From CAZADS01 sp964483985 (lineage in GTDB: Bacteria; Pseudomonadota; Alphaproteobacteria; Thalassobaculales; Thalassobaculaceae): a DNA stretch of 64,000 nt. The stretch spans positions 62,001 through 126,000 of the forward strand of contig CAZADS010000061.1 of NCBI GenBank assembly GCA_964483985.1. The letters run 5' to 3'. Shown one piece after another: positions 36,806 to 45,475 of this stretch; position 1 is the first letter of the stretch, and every line of letters starts with the position of its first letter. The position numbers were made by a program, and so were the translations under genes. The notes under the pieces were generated by a model. It did not search any database. It was not told where the DNA came from and saw only the letters and a list, made by a program, of their open reading frames with translations.

Positions 36806-37582
36806 TCACAAATACGGCTGGAGCCAGCCGAGCCCATCAACGGTGTTTGACTGTGGTCGATATTCGCATCCTACCCAGCCTTCATAACCTAATTGATCAA
36901 TGATTTCGAATAAATAAGGGTAATTGACTTCTCCCACGTCAGGTTCATGCCGACCAGGGTTTCCCGCAATCTGCATATGTGCAATTACGTCTATGTTTTC
37001 ACGAAGATGGACAGCTAAATCACCTTCCATAATCTGGCAATGATAAAGATCAAACTGCAGGCGCACGTTATCGAAGCCAACTTCATCGATTACGCTTCGC
37101 GCTTGCTTTTGATAGTTTAAAAAATATCCTGGTATGTCGCGATTATTAATAGGCTCTATAATAAGTGTTTTTCCTTCTGCCGCCGCTACTGGCGCAGCTC
37201 TTTTGAGATTTGACACCAATGTCTCTCGATGAATTTTAGGGGAACCGTCTTTTACAATTAGCCCGCTCATAGCATGTATTAAATCATTACCAAGAACGTT
37301 TGCATATCTTAGTGCCTGTTCGACAGCCGCCTCAAAATCTGCCTCTCTTCCCGGTACCGACGCTAGTCCTCGTTCCTTTTTATTCCAATCACCTGGGTAG
37401 GTATTAAAAAGAGCTTGTACTAATTCATTCTCGTCAAGTAGATCTTTAAGCTTTGTTGGTTGAAAATCGTAGGGGAATAAAAATTCTATAGCCTTGAAAC
37501 CTGACTTAGCAGCTTCAGAAAATCGATCCAAGAAATCGTACTCTTGAAACATCATTGAAATATTGGCAGCAAAATTTGGCAT
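36806..37582 (-). CDS. otnI: 2-Oxo-tetronate isomerase, hydroxypyruvate isomerase family
   Basis: A TIM-barrel isomerase, 258 residues from the ATG at 37582. The opening MPNFAANISMMFQEYDFLDRF matches OtnI and Hyi proteins; a longer ORF upstream (to 37732) lies in the divergent promoter and adds unlike residues. Key acidic residues occur in LIIEPINNRDIPGYF and the GCEYRP stretch near the end. OtnI moves the keto group, turning 2-oxo-tetronate to 3-oxo-tetronate for the kinase OtnK. It is upstream of denD in one short operon. Hydroxypyruvate isomerase is the alternative call, less likely given its neighbours. Confidence 0.87.
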   Translation of the reverse strand: MPNFAANISMMFQEYDFLDRFSEAAKSGFKAIEFLFPYDFQPTKLKDLLDENELVQALFNTYPGDWNKKERGLASVPGREADFEAAVEQALRYANVLGNDLIHAMSGLIVKDGSPKIHRETLVSNLKRAAPVAAAEGKTLIIEPINNRDIPGYFLNYQKQARSVIDEVGFDNVRLQFDLYHCQIMEGDLAVHLRENIDVIAHMQIAGNPGRHEPDVGEVNYPYLFEIIDQLGYEGWVGCEYRPQSNTVDGLGWLQPYL

Positions 37583-37605
37583 AATTTTAATTATCCCTTT
37601 TTTTA

Positions 37606-37659
37606 GTTGGCTAAATCTAAACTTAGCCCAACAATATACAACAGTTAATGGTCGGACCA
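37606..37659. promoter_or_regulatory. Divergent otnI/otnK regulatory region with GntR-like palindrome
   Basis: Within the 112-base spacer, TGGTC-G-GACCA (37649-37659) is an 11-bp perfect palindrome of the form bound by FadR-subfamily GntR regulators. A second, imperfect inverted repeat (GTTGGCTAA at 37606-37614 with TTAGCCCAAC at 37623-37632, one-base offset) lies closer to otnI. Both are well placed to control the acid-sugar genes in both directions. No GntR gene is present in the window, so the regulator is unidentified. Confidence 0.5.
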
Positions 37660-37694
37660 ACTTTAAGATCAATTTCATCTCTAGGAGAATTTTT

Positions 37695-38963
37695 ATGTCA
37701 CCAATTTTGGGATGCATAGCCGACGATTTCACTGGGGCGACAGATCTCGCGAATATGTTGGTGCGGGGCGGTTTAACAACAGTTCAACTGCTTGGTGTAC
37801 CAGATGATGCGCAAGAAGTACCAAGCGCCGACGCGATAGTGATCGCTTTAAAATCTAGAACTGTCAAAAAAGCTCACGCCGTCGAACAATCTTTGATTTG
37901 TCTAAATTGGCTAAAAATAGCTGGAGTGCGACAAATTTTTTTCAAGTATTGTTCAACATTTGATTCTACCGACCGCGGTAATATCGGCCCAGTAACCGAC
38001 GCATTAATGGATGCTTTAGGGACTGACTTTACTATATCTTGCCCAGCCTTTCCCGAAACCGGCCGCACAATTTTTAAAGGCCATTTGTTTGTAGGTGACA
38101 AGTTGCTGTCTGACACGCACATGCGACACCACCCACTGACGCCGATGACCGACAGTAATTTGGTTTCCGTTTTACAGCGACAAACTCGCCGTAAGGTGGG
38201 GCTCGTGCCGTACGATGAGATTGACAAAGGCTATAGAGCCATAACCACTCAGTTTAAAAAACTAAAAAGAGCGGGAAAATCAATCGCTATTATGGATGCT
38301 GTAAATGACGATCAACTTTACACGATAGGAGATAGCATCGCGGGGTTCAAGCTAATCACTGGCGGGTCGGGTATAGCTATAGGGCTTCCGGCGAATTATC
38401 GAAAAATGGGAATATTGCAAAACGAGAGCCCAACTGACCCTGTCCCATCTGTCGACGGGCTTAGTTTGGTATTGTCAGGAAGTTGCTCCGAGATAACCAT
38501 TCAACAGGTTGAAGAATTTGCCAAAACTTACAAAACATTACAGCTGGATCCCTTAGTCCTTGCGAATGATACCTCCGCTTTGAAAAATATTATAACTCAG
38601 GCCTTAAACGCAGTTACTAATGGGCCCTTGTTGATTTATTCAAGCGCACCCCCTGAGTCAGTTAAAATAGTACAGGATTCGTTAGGGCGAGATGAAGCCA
38701 GCAAGATTATCGAACGAGCAATGGCCCACATTGCAATCAAACTTGTAGAATCAGGGGTTCGTAGACTTGTAGTAGCCGGTGGAGAAACTTCGGGTGCGGT
38801 AGTAAGTGCCCTCGGGGTTAAAGGGCTCCGTATCGGAAAACAAATTGATCCAGGTATTCCATCCACTGTAACTATGGGTCAAACGCCAATTGCGTTAACT
38901 TTAAAATCGGGAAACTTTGGATCTATAGATTTTTTTGATAAAGCTCTCCAAATGATGCCCTGA
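37695..38963 (+). CDS. otnK: 3-Oxo-tetronate kinase, four-carbon acid sugar kinase family
   Basis: A 422-residue DUF1537 kinase that phosphorylates 3-oxo-tetronate to the 4-phosphate. It opens SPILGCIADDFTGATDLANML, the conserved DDFTGATD motif of the family. The C-terminal nucleotide-binding domain carries the VVAGGETSGAV glycine-rich loop, with a GLRIG...DPGIPS segment following. I start at ATG 37695 because AGGAG lies at 37683-37687; an upstream in-frame ATG (37563) overlaps otnI and gives unlike residues. It is divergent from otnI and denD. The aldolase OtnC that completes this pathway is not in the window. Confidence 0.92.
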   Translation: MSPILGCIADDFTGATDLANMLVRGGLTTVQLLGVPDDAQEVPSADAIVIALKSRTVKKAHAVEQSLICLNWLKIAGVRQIFFKYCSTFDSTDRGNIGPVTDALMDALGTDFTISCPAFPETGRTIFKGHLFVGDKLLSDTHMRHHPLTPMTDSNLVSVLQRQTRRKVGLVPYDEIDKGYRAITTQFKKLKRAGKSIAIMDAVNDDQLYTIGDSIAGFKLITGGSGIAIGLPANYRKMGILQNESPTDPVPSVDGLSLVLSGSCSEITIQQVEEFAKTYKTLQLDPLVLANDTSALKNIITQALNAVTNGPLLIYSSAPPESVKIVQDSLGRDEASKIIERAMAHIAIKLVESGVRRLVVAGGETSGAVVSALGVKGLRIGKQIDPGIPSTVTMGQTPIALTLKSGNFGSIDFFDKALQMMP

Positions 38964-39018
38964 TTGGGTCTTTGGGCAAGAGAGTCTTTCTACCAAACTC
39001 CTATGAAAACGCGTTATG

Positions 39019-40350
39019 TTAGGCGGTTCGGCGCCCAACGTGATTAGGAAAACGCCACATTAAAATTAACAAACATAGCAAGCCTGGAACCGCAACGCCT
39101 ATAGAAAAAATGAAGAAATCAAACCATCCTATCAGGTCAACCACGTAACCGGAAGGAGAAGATAAAAGGTTACGACCTAATGCCATCAGCGCCGACAATA
39201 GAGCATACTGCGTGGCAGTGAATGAAACATTTGTGAGGTTGGATAAATATGCCACAAATGCAGCTGTTCCCATACCACCTGTTATGTTTTCAATTGCAAT
39301 GGTGAGCGTTAACACCCCTAAATCGTATCCCGCAACCGCTTGAAATGCAAAAAAGATATTAGAAATAGCCTGCAAGATACCTGTAACCAAAAGGGCAGGG
39401 AGCAATCCAATTTTTTGAATCAAAAAGCCACCTATAAATAAGCCAACGGCAAGTGCAACCACCCCAAATAATTTCGTGACTTCTGCAATTTCAGTTTTAG
39501 TGAAACCAAGATCTATATAAAAAGGATTAGTCATAACGCTCAGAAATGCATCACCCAACTTAAACGTTATTACAAATAATAAAATTATTAACCACCCAGG
39601 TCTGGTAGTAAATTCTGAAAATGGAGCGACTACATAGCAAGAAAACCAGTTCAAGATCACTGACGATGGTTGGCCTTTTTCCAGCAACGTTTCAGACAAA
39701 TCCGCATCCCAGTCAAATATAGGCTCTGGACTTAGAGCTATTGTCGCAATTCCTACAACGATCAAACTAGCCATAATTAAATATGCTTGGGTCCAACCCC
39801 AGTGATCCGCAAGAACGAGAGTACCCGCTCCCGCAACAAGCATCCCCACTCGATACCCATAAGTTACCATAGCGGCTCCGATCCCTTGTTCGGAGTCACT
39901 CAACGTCTCAATTCTGTAGGCATCAATCACTATATCCTGACTAGCCGAAAAAAAAGCGACCAAAACCGCCAGAATTGCCATCAGAACCGGTGTGTTAATT
40001 GGATCGCAAAACGCCAAACCACCTATCGAAAACATTAATAAGAATTGTGTGACTAAAATCCAACTGCGGCGGCGGCCAAAGAGACGGCCGACAATAGGAA
40101 GTTTAATGCCATCGAGAAAAGGAGCCCACAGTGGTTTAAGAGCGTAAGGTAACCCCACAAGCGAAAACAAACCGATGGCAGATCGATCAATATCGGACTC
40201 TCTTAGCCAAGCGCTTAAAGTGCCAAATGACAACAAAAGAGGTAAACCACTCACGAATCCCAATAATAGCACCACAATTAGCCGGCGTTTGGTAAACAGC
40301 GATAGTGATTCCTTTAGTACCAGAAAACCAGGGTTCAGTGGATTAAGCAC
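39019..40350 (-). CDS. ampG: AmpG-family muropeptide MFS transporter
   Basis: A 443-residue major facilitator permease of the AmpG group, bringing anhydro-muropeptides from the periplasm into the cytoplasm for peptidoglycan recycling. About 12 hydrophobic segments are visible. Family markers are LLGFVSGLPLLLSFGTLSAWLRE, VGLPYALKPLWAPFLD, GRRRSWIL, and SASQDIVIDAYRIE. It overlaps the upstream kinase gene by 8 bases, so the two are probably coupled. No ampD, nagZ or beta-lactamase gene is in view. Confidence 0.93.
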   Translation of the reverse strand: MLNPLNPGFLVLKESLSLFTKRRLIVVLLLGFVSGLPLLLSFGTLSAWLRESDIDRSAIGLFSLVGLPYALKPLWAPFLDGIKLPIVGRLFGRRRSWILVTQFLLMFSIGGLAFCDPINTPVLMAILAVLVAFFSASQDIVIDAYRIETLSDSEQGIGAAMVTYGYRVGMLVAGAGTLVLADHWGWTQAYLIMASLIVVGIATIALSPEPIFDWDADLSETLLEKGQPSSVILNWFSCYVVAPFSEFTTRPGWLIILLFVITFKLGDAFLSVMTNPFYIDLGFTKTEIAEVTKLFGVVALAVGLFIGGFLIQKIGLLPALLVTGILQAISNIFFAFQAVAGYDLGVLTLTIAIENITGGMGTAAFVAYLSNLTNVSFTATQYALLSALMALGRNLLSSPSGYVVDLIGWFDFFIFSIGVAVPGLLCLLILMWRFPNHVGRRTA

Positions 40351-41341
40351 GGCTAATAGCCTGTGAAATCAATTGTTTCAAATCACCTTCTGGACGGGCT
40401 CCATAATGGCTATTAATTTCTGCGGCCGCAATACTGCCCAATTGGCCGCATAACCGGGAGTCCATACCAATAGTAAACCCAAAGAGAAATCCTGCGGCGA
40501 ATAGATCCCCTGCGCCCGTCGTATCTACCACTGACTGAGTTTGTTCGGCTTCTAATTTCATTTGTTCACGATTGGACGCAATAATAGACCCTTTTGCTCC
40601 ACACGTTATTGCAAGTAAATCACAATCCAAATAACCACACACAATAGCATTTTGAAGGTCCGTGACTTGATATAAAGAGAGCAACTCCTCCTCATTCGCA
40701 AAAAGAATTCCAACATGATTCTTGATTAATTTTAGAAAGTCCTCTCTATGGCGATCTACACAGAAAGGATCGGAAAGGGTAAGTGCGACTTTAGTGTCAG
40801 CCTTGGACGCTAATTCGCTAGCTTTTAAAAATGCTGCTTTTGCATTGGGGCGATCCCATAGATAACCCTCTAAATATAATATTTTGCTTTGCTTAATTTT
40901 TTCATCCGGAATATCAGTTGGGCGAAGGTTTGAGCTCGCACCTAGATGGGTATTCATAGATCTCTGGGCGTCGGGTGTTACCAGCACAATACAGGTGGCT
41001 GTTGGTGCTCCTCCTTCTACAACATCTACGTCGAAAGAGATCCCGGCTGCTCGAATGTCCCTCGAAAAGATGCTTCCCAATTCGTCGTCATTTACTTTGC
41101 CTACAAACGCTGTCGTCGCTCCCATCTTAGCCAAGCCAAAGATAGTATTGGCCGCAGAACCACCAGATCGTTTTAAGGGAGAGTTTAAAGTGGCGTAAAG
41201 TGAATTCGCTCGGGAAGCGTCAATTAGGGTCATAGATCCCTTAGGAATATGCATGTCCTCCAGAAAAGAGTCATCCACTAATGCTATTACGTCTACAATT
41301 GCATTTCCGATTCCTGTCACATCAATAGGCTTTTGTGTCAT
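40343..41341 (-). CDS. PfkB-family sugar/nucleoside kinase, adenosine kinase-like
   Basis: A 332-residue ribokinase-fold kinase. It begins VTGIGNAIVDVIALVDDSFL, has GGSAANTIFGLAKMGATTAFVGKVNDDELG near residue 56, and ends with the catalytic DTTGAGDLFAAGFLFG. The group is often called adenosine kinase in alphaproteobacteria; a sugar such as ribose or fructose is possible. It is upstream of ampG and overlaps it by 8 bases, an association common in this class and possibly linked to sugar salvage. Confidence 0.85.
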   Translation of the reverse strand: MTQKPIDVTGIGNAIVDVIALVDDSFLEDMHIPKGSMTLIDASRANSLYATLNSPLKRSGGSAANTIFGLAKMGATTAFVGKVNDDELGSIFSRDIRAAGISFDVDVVEGGAPTATCIVLVTPDAQRSMNTHLGASSNLRPTDIPDEKIKQSKILYLEGYLWDRPNAKAAFLKASELASKADTKVALTLSDPFCVDRHREDFLKLIKNHVGILFANEEELLSLYQVTDLQNAIVCGYLDCDLLAITCGAKGSIIASNREQMKLEAEQTQSVVDTTGAGDLFAAGFLFGFTIGMDSRLCGQLGSIAAAEINSHYGARPEGDLKQLISQAISRA

Positions 41342-41476
41342 ATTTGCACCCTAATTTTTAGTTACTATTAATGAAATAATATTAAAATGCTGTTCAAAAT
41401 ATGGCTTAATTAGGAGACGTAAAGAACATAGCGAAAATAAGTGAAACAAATTTTTGATTAAATTTTAGGATTAATT

Positions 41477-42157
41477 GTGATTGAAGCATTAAAATTAACG
41501 GCACAACAACTACCAGACAGACCATTCCGGACAGTGGTAGTGCTGGGTATGCTTAGTGCCCTTATTCTTATAATCTTTACCGGAATTTTTAGCTGGTTCC
41601 TAATTTCTAAGATAGAGTTTTTTGGTATAGGGGTGGTAGACAAATTGGCTTCCTGGATCGGGGGTATTATTGTATTTGTTGGAACTCTTATGTTTTTCCC
41701 TTCTACGGTTATGTTGGTTTCTGGTTTATTTTTGGATAAGGTAGTATCGGCGGTCGAACACAAGCACTACCCCGAATCTGGTGATGTTCATTTGCAAACC
41801 ATAAGTTCTGTCATCCGCGCCAGTTTAACACTACTTGTCGTCGGAATCTTGATGAATTTAATGTTAATACCCGTGTACCTGATTACTTTTTTTATTCCAG
41901 GACTTAATTTGCTGATATTTTACTTGTTAAATGGATATTTATTAGGGCGAGAATTTTACGACATGGTAGCGGGTCGTCATTTGCCGCCGGCAAAGATTAG
42001 GGAAATTAGGAGGGCCAACTGGTGGCAAATCACAAGCGCAGGGATCATAATAGCAGTTTTAACCACGATTCCCGGTTTAAATTTAATAGCGCCCGTAGCG
42101 GCTACAGCATTTATGGTTCATATCTTTCATAGAACATGGAGAAAGAATTTAATATAA
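41477..42157 (+). CDS. EI24/CysZ-like membrane protein
   Basis: A 226-residue integral membrane protein of the EI24 (DUF540) family, related to the sulfate transporter CysZ. It has about four or five hydrophobic spans and the family segments FFPSTVMLVSGLFLD, FIPGLNLLIFYLLNGYLLGREF, and FMVHIFHRTWRK at the end. The start is GTG 41477 with TTAGGA at a suitable distance upstream. Function in bacteria other than sulfate uptake is unclear. It is first in a same-strand trio with a bactofilin and a lipoprotein. Confidence 0.85.
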   Translation: MIEALKLTAQQLPDRPFRTVVVLGMLSALILIIFTGIFSWFLISKIEFFGIGVVDKLASWIGGIIVFVGTLMFFPSTVMLVSGLFLDKVVSAVEHKHYPESGDVHLQTISSVIRASLTLLVVGILMNLMLIPVYLITFFIPGLNLLIFYLLNGYLLGREFYDMVAGRHLPPAKIREIRRANWWQITSAGIIIAVLTTIPGLNLIAPVAATAFMVHIFHRTWRKNLI

Positions 42158-42217
42158 TCGCAATATAAACCCTCAGGATTAGGAAAAATCGGTGATATAT
42201 ACTCAGAAGGAACGGAA

Positions 42218-42676
42218 ATGACCTCTAAAAACAATTTGGTTTCTAATCGGTTGGCGGAACTCCCGAGGAGGACCGTAGATTTACAGGCCGGTCGGCGTTC
42301 TAGCCGGAGAAATAATTTACCAACGTCGGGAACAGGGGATAACAATAAACTGATTGTAGGAGCCGATATTTCTCTCAGTGGAGACATCAAAGCGTGTGAG
42401 TCACTTATAGTGGAAGGCACTGTTGAGGCCACATTAGACAAGGGAGAGGAATTGCAAATTCTTAAGGCCGGTATATTTAAGGGTAATGCCACCGTCGATA
42501 TTGCCATTATAGAAGGTAAATTCGAAGGGGAGTTAACAGTTCGAGAACGTCTCACGATAAAAGCGACCGGGCGGGTTAAGGGACGGATTGGATTTAAAGA
42601 GATAGAAATAGATCTTGGAGGCCAAATTGACGGAGAAGTTCAAGTGTTGAATCCTTCAGGAGAAATTAAAAATTAA
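42218..42676 (+). CDS. Bactofilin family cytoskeletal protein
   Basis: A 152-residue bactofilin (DUF583). The central beta-helix core, from LIVGADISLSGDIKACESLIVEGTVEA onward, is made of short hydrophobic repeats with periodic Gly, as in polymer-forming bactofilins that act in cell shape, stalk or peptidoglycan localisation. The N-terminal 45 residues are basic and disordered; no membrane segment is present. It follows EI24 by 60 bases and precedes a lipoprotein by 8 bases. Confidence 0.93.
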   Translation: MTSKNNLVSNRLAELPRRTVDLQAGRRSSRRNNLPTSGTGDNNKLIVGADISLSGDIKACESLIVEGTVEATLDKGEELQILKAGIFKGNATVDIAIIEGKFEGELTVRERLTIKATGRVKGRIGFKEIEIDLGGQIDGEVQVLNPSGEIKN

Positions 42677-42684
42677 AACATTAC

Positions 42685-43158
42685 ATGGGAGTCTTACGGA
42701 ACAGTTTAATGAGCTTGATCATAATTGGGCTGCTGGGAGGTTGTTCCAAACCTCCCCCGTCTTCTGTTTTAAAAAACCGTAATATTACCAATCCTGCAAA
42801 CACTGTTGTAGGTGCTAAACCCAAACAACACTTACGAATTCCCATGGAGAAACAACAAATTGCTCGGGCTCCAACTCAATCTGCTCCGGAGTTAATTGAT
42901 CCAAATTCGTTGCTGGGTCAAAACGAACGGGACATAGCCAAGATCCTTGGTGTGCCTGGATTTTATAGAGTCGAAAAATCCGTCAGGATTTGGCAATACC
43001 GCGTCGGGCTTTGCGTGTTGGATTTAGTTTTTTACTCGTCACAAGGGGAATATCGAGTCACTTACCACAAATTTAGGCATGTAAATAAAAATTCAAATCT
43101 TGGGGACATATGCCATATCAGGATAAAACCGCGCAACATAAGGAACCCCTTCCAATAG
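42685..43158 (+). CDS. Putative lipoprotein with a SmpA/BamE-like C-terminal region
   Basis: A 157-residue lipoprotein: short hydrophobic N-terminus and lipobox LLGGC (Cys about 20), a Pro and Lys-rich linker, then a small domain with LLGQNERDIAKILGVPGFYRVEKSVRIWQYRVG. That layout, a helix with a Gly-Pro hinge then a two-strand WQYR hairpin, resembles the small BamE/SmpA/OmlA fold. This is a shape match, not a firm family call. It follows the bactofilin by 8 bases, so they are likely co-expressed, and ends at a shared terminator with nth. Confidence 0.68.
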   Translation: MGVLRNSLMSLIIIGLLGGCSKPPPSSVLKNRNITNPANTVVGAKPKQHLRIPMEKQQIARAPTQSAPELIDPNSLLGQNERDIAKILGVPGFYRVEKSVRIWQYRVGLCVLDLVFYSSQGEYRVTYHKFRHVNKNSNLGDICHIRIKPRNIRNPFQ

Positions 43159-43165
43159 GACATTG

Positions 43166-43189
43166 AAACCCGAAAGGGTTGGCGGGTTT
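43166..43189. terminator. Bidirectional terminator between lipoprotein gene and nth
   Basis: AAACCCG (43166-43172) pairs with CGGGTTT (43183-43189) across a 10-base loop. A competing hairpin, AACCC-GAAA-GGGTT (43167-43180), has a GNRA tetraloop. Located exactly between two convergent genes, it probably ends both transcripts; the T-runs on either side are short. Confidence 0.6.
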
Positions 43190-43194
43190 ATAGT

Positions 43195-43851
43195 CTATTG
43201 GCATCCAAAATTACTTTTCAATTTGTAGGTACAATAGGAGAAGACTTCACAATTTGGACAATTTGGGCGACGAGCCTTGCATACATATCTTCCGTGAAGG
43301 ATAAGCCAATGGTGGGCAAAAAGCTTCCATTTGTTTGGGATTCGTTTAAGTAGACCACGTTCCACAGCTAAAGTAGTTTTGCCGGGCGCCAAGCCCGTTC
43401 GGTTAGCGACTCTGAAAACGTGAGTATCCACCGCAATAGTTGGATGGCCAAAAGCTATATTGAGGACAACGTTGGCCGTTTTTCGTCCCACACCCGGCAG
43501 ACTTTCTAGGGTATCTCGGTTTTTTGGAACGGAGCTCGCGTGATTTTTTATTAATATTTCGGACATTTTTACGATATTTTTTGCTTTTGTGTTATACAAG
43601 CCGATTGTTTTTATGAAGTCTTTTAATCGATCTTCTCCCAAAGCGACCATTTTTTCTGGTGTATCGGCAACTTCGAAGAGCGGTGGCGTAGCCTTGTTCA
43701 CACCAATGTCTGTCGCCTGAGCTGATAGTGTAACCGCAACGAGAAGGGTATAAGGATTATTAAAATACAATTCTCCACGGGGGTTGGGGTTTTGAGTCGA
43801 TAAGGTGTGAAAAAATAAATCAACGTCATTATTTTTCATTAGATTTGCCAT
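43195..43851 (-). CDS. nth: Endonuclease III
   Basis: A 218-residue DNA glycosylase/AP lyase that removes oxidised pyrimidines. The helix-hairpin-helix is LPGVGRKTANVVLNIAFG, with the catalytic Lys, followed by the Asp in VDTHVFRVANR. The C-terminal [4Fe-4S] ligands are spaced C-X6-C-X2-C-X5-C in CKARRPNCPNCEVFSYC. Length and motifs are standard. The start overlaps the divergent DUF2244 ORF by two bases if that begins early, but a later start there is likelier. Confidence 0.97.
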   Translation of the reverse strand: MANLMKNNDVDLFFHTLSTQNPNPRGELYFNNPYTLLVAVTLSAQATDIGVNKATPPLFEVADTPEKMVALGEDRLKDFIKTIGLYNTKAKNIVKMSEILIKNHASSVPKNRDTLESLPGVGRKTANVVLNIAFGHPTIAVDTHVFRVANRTGLAPGKTTLAVERGLLKRIPNKWKLFAHHWLILHGRYVCKARRPNCPNCEVFSYCTYKLKSNFGCQ

Positions 43852-43948
43852 GGGTTCTCTTTGTTGGCAGAGTTCGTTTTTTGTCGTTACAACAATTGGT
43901 TATTTTACACGAAAATATAAATTCTGCTCAAAAAAGGGGCCCGTATCT

Positions 43949-44443
43949 ATGATAATGTCCAACTCCCATTCGCCGGAGTACCCCTGGGTGATGATACTTG
44001 TTCCTAACCGGAGCTTGACCGTAATAGGTTTCTATTCGGTCTTAGGTATGGTGATTGGCGCGAGTCTGCTCATTGGTCTTGGATTTTCTCTAGCGGGGGC
44101 CTGGCCTGTAATTGGGTTTTTGGGCTTAGACGTGTTGCTGATTTATTGGGCCTTAACAAGGAACTACAGGATTTTAAGGCGCTCAGAGCGGATAAAACTT
44201 ACACGGGAGGAGCTAGAGATAACGTCATTCTGCGGATCAGTTTGCCTCTCTAGGGAAGTGTTTCAACCTTATTGGACAAAAGTAGACTTGAATTTTAGCC
44301 GAGAGGACCGAAACCGTTTGGTGCTTAGATCCAGCGGCAAAGAAATAGAACTAGGTTCTTTTTTATCTCCCGATCAAAAAAGTGCAATAGCCAACCGGTT
44401 ACGTAGTGCGTTAGCAAATCTTGTAAACACGGAGAGTTTTTGA
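43949..44443 (+). CDS. DUF2244 domain membrane protein
   Basis: A roughly 164-residue protein with two adjacent transmembrane helices (about residues 26-70) and a cytoplasmic-side beta domain, a pattern of DUF2244. SPEYPWVMILVPNRSLT, the ALTRNYRILRRSERIKLTREELEI segment and VDLNFSREDRNRLVLRSSGKEIELGSFL are typical. The function of the family is not established. I start at ATG 43949, since the ORF reaching 43850 overlaps nth and its first 33 residues are unlike the family. DUF2244 genes often neighbour nth in this class, as here. Confidence 0.85.
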   Translation: MIMSNSHSPEYPWVMILVPNRSLTVIGFYSVLGMVIGASLLIGLGFSLAGAWPVIGFLGLDVLLIYWALTRNYRILRRSERIKLTREELEITSFCGSVCLSREVFQPYWTKVDLNFSREDRNRLVLRSSGKEIELGSFLSPDQKSAIANRLRSALANLVNTESF

Positions 44444-44509
44444 ATGAAATTAAGAACACCTCCCATATGCCATTTTTTTGGATTCAAATCAAACACGATG
44501 GGAGTCAGG

Positions 44510-45337
44510 TTATGCATTCAATCCCAAAACATCCGTCATGTCGTATAACCCTGGACTACGGCCTTTAATCCATTTAGCGGCCCTAATCGCCCCAGCAGCA
44601 AATATATGCCGTCCAGCAGCTTTATGGGAAATTTCTACGCGTTCTCCTTCGCCGGCAAAAATTACCGTGTGTTCACCAACCACGTCACCACCCCTCAAAG
44701 CAGCAAAGCCTATTTTACCCCTTGATCTAGCTCCTGTTTCTCCTTCTCTTGACAAAACGGCAGCAGCATCAAAATCTATCTTTCGGCCTGCGGCGGCGGC
44801 TTGGCCTAAGCCAAGAGCGGTCCCAGAGGGTGAGTCAATTTTTCTCCGGTGGTGCATTTCGGAAATTTCTATATCAAAGGCGTCATCCAACGCATGGGCC
44901 ATTTGCTTGACTAACACAAATAGCAAATTTACGCCCATACTCATATTTGGTGCGTATACTATTGGGACAGATTTAGCTGCCTTTTCTAGCTGTTGTTCTG
45001 ACTGGATAGACAAACCGGTCGTCCCAATGATCCAAGGGGTTTTGGTTTTAACTGCCGCCTCGGAATGATCTAGAATCGTTTCCGGTAGAGTAAAATCTAT
45101 TACCACCTCCGCATCAGAAAATAGATCAATCGCGCGACACACAGGCAATATGCCAAGTTTTCCGGTTTTCGCGATTTCCCCAACATCCGTTTCCGCAAAC
45201 GGGCTTCCTAACCTTAAAGAGCCACCAGCCACCGCTACGCCGGATGTTTCTATGATCTGCTGGAGCACCATGGTTCCCATAGCTCCCGCTACGCCCGCCA
45301 CCCCTATAGATAGCCCCTCTGTTGCTTTTTCTTTCAA
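44510..45337 (-). CDS. dapB: 4-Hydroxy-tetrahydrodipicolinate reductase
   Basis: A 275-residue NAD(P)H-dependent reductase of lysine and diaminopimelate synthesis. It shows the N-terminal GVAGVAGAMGTMVLQQI Rossmann loop, FTLPETILDHSEAA, YAPNMSMGVNLL, and the catalytic HHRRKIDSPSGTAL stretch. The C-terminus closes GAIRAAKWIKGRSPGLYDMTDVLGL. It diverges from a PadR gene. A same-length open frame on the other strand is a shadow. With asd and dapF, three lysine/DAP enzymes are in this window. Confidence 0.97.
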   Translation of the reverse strand: MKEKATEGLSIGVAGVAGAMGTMVLQQIIETSGVAVAGGSLRLGSPFAETDVGEIAKTGKLGILPVCRAIDLFSDAEVVIDFTLPETILDHSEAAVKTKTPWIIGTTGLSIQSEQQLEKAAKSVPIVYAPNMSMGVNLLFVLVKQMAHALDDAFDIEISEMHHRRKIDSPSGTALGLGQAAAAGRKIDFDAAAVLSREGETGARSRGKIGFAALRGGDVVGEHTVIFAGEGERVEISHKAAGRHIFAAGAIRAAKWIKGRSPGLYDMTDVLGLNA

Positions 45338-45475
45338 TTAAATTCTCCTCGTTTCCGACAATTTTTCGCTTTAACAAGTACCAGTGAAAAGCTTTTCTAG
45401 GAAAGAGCAAAATAATAAACTATTGTTATTTAGCCATATTTCGGCTCGGTATAACGATTAAAAGGAAATAAAATT

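Noticed and set aside
44478..45068. A 196-residue open frame on the plus strand opposite dapB
   Set aside because: It lies wholly antisense to a clear dapB, is Pro and Ala-rich without any known motif, and is a codon-usage shadow.
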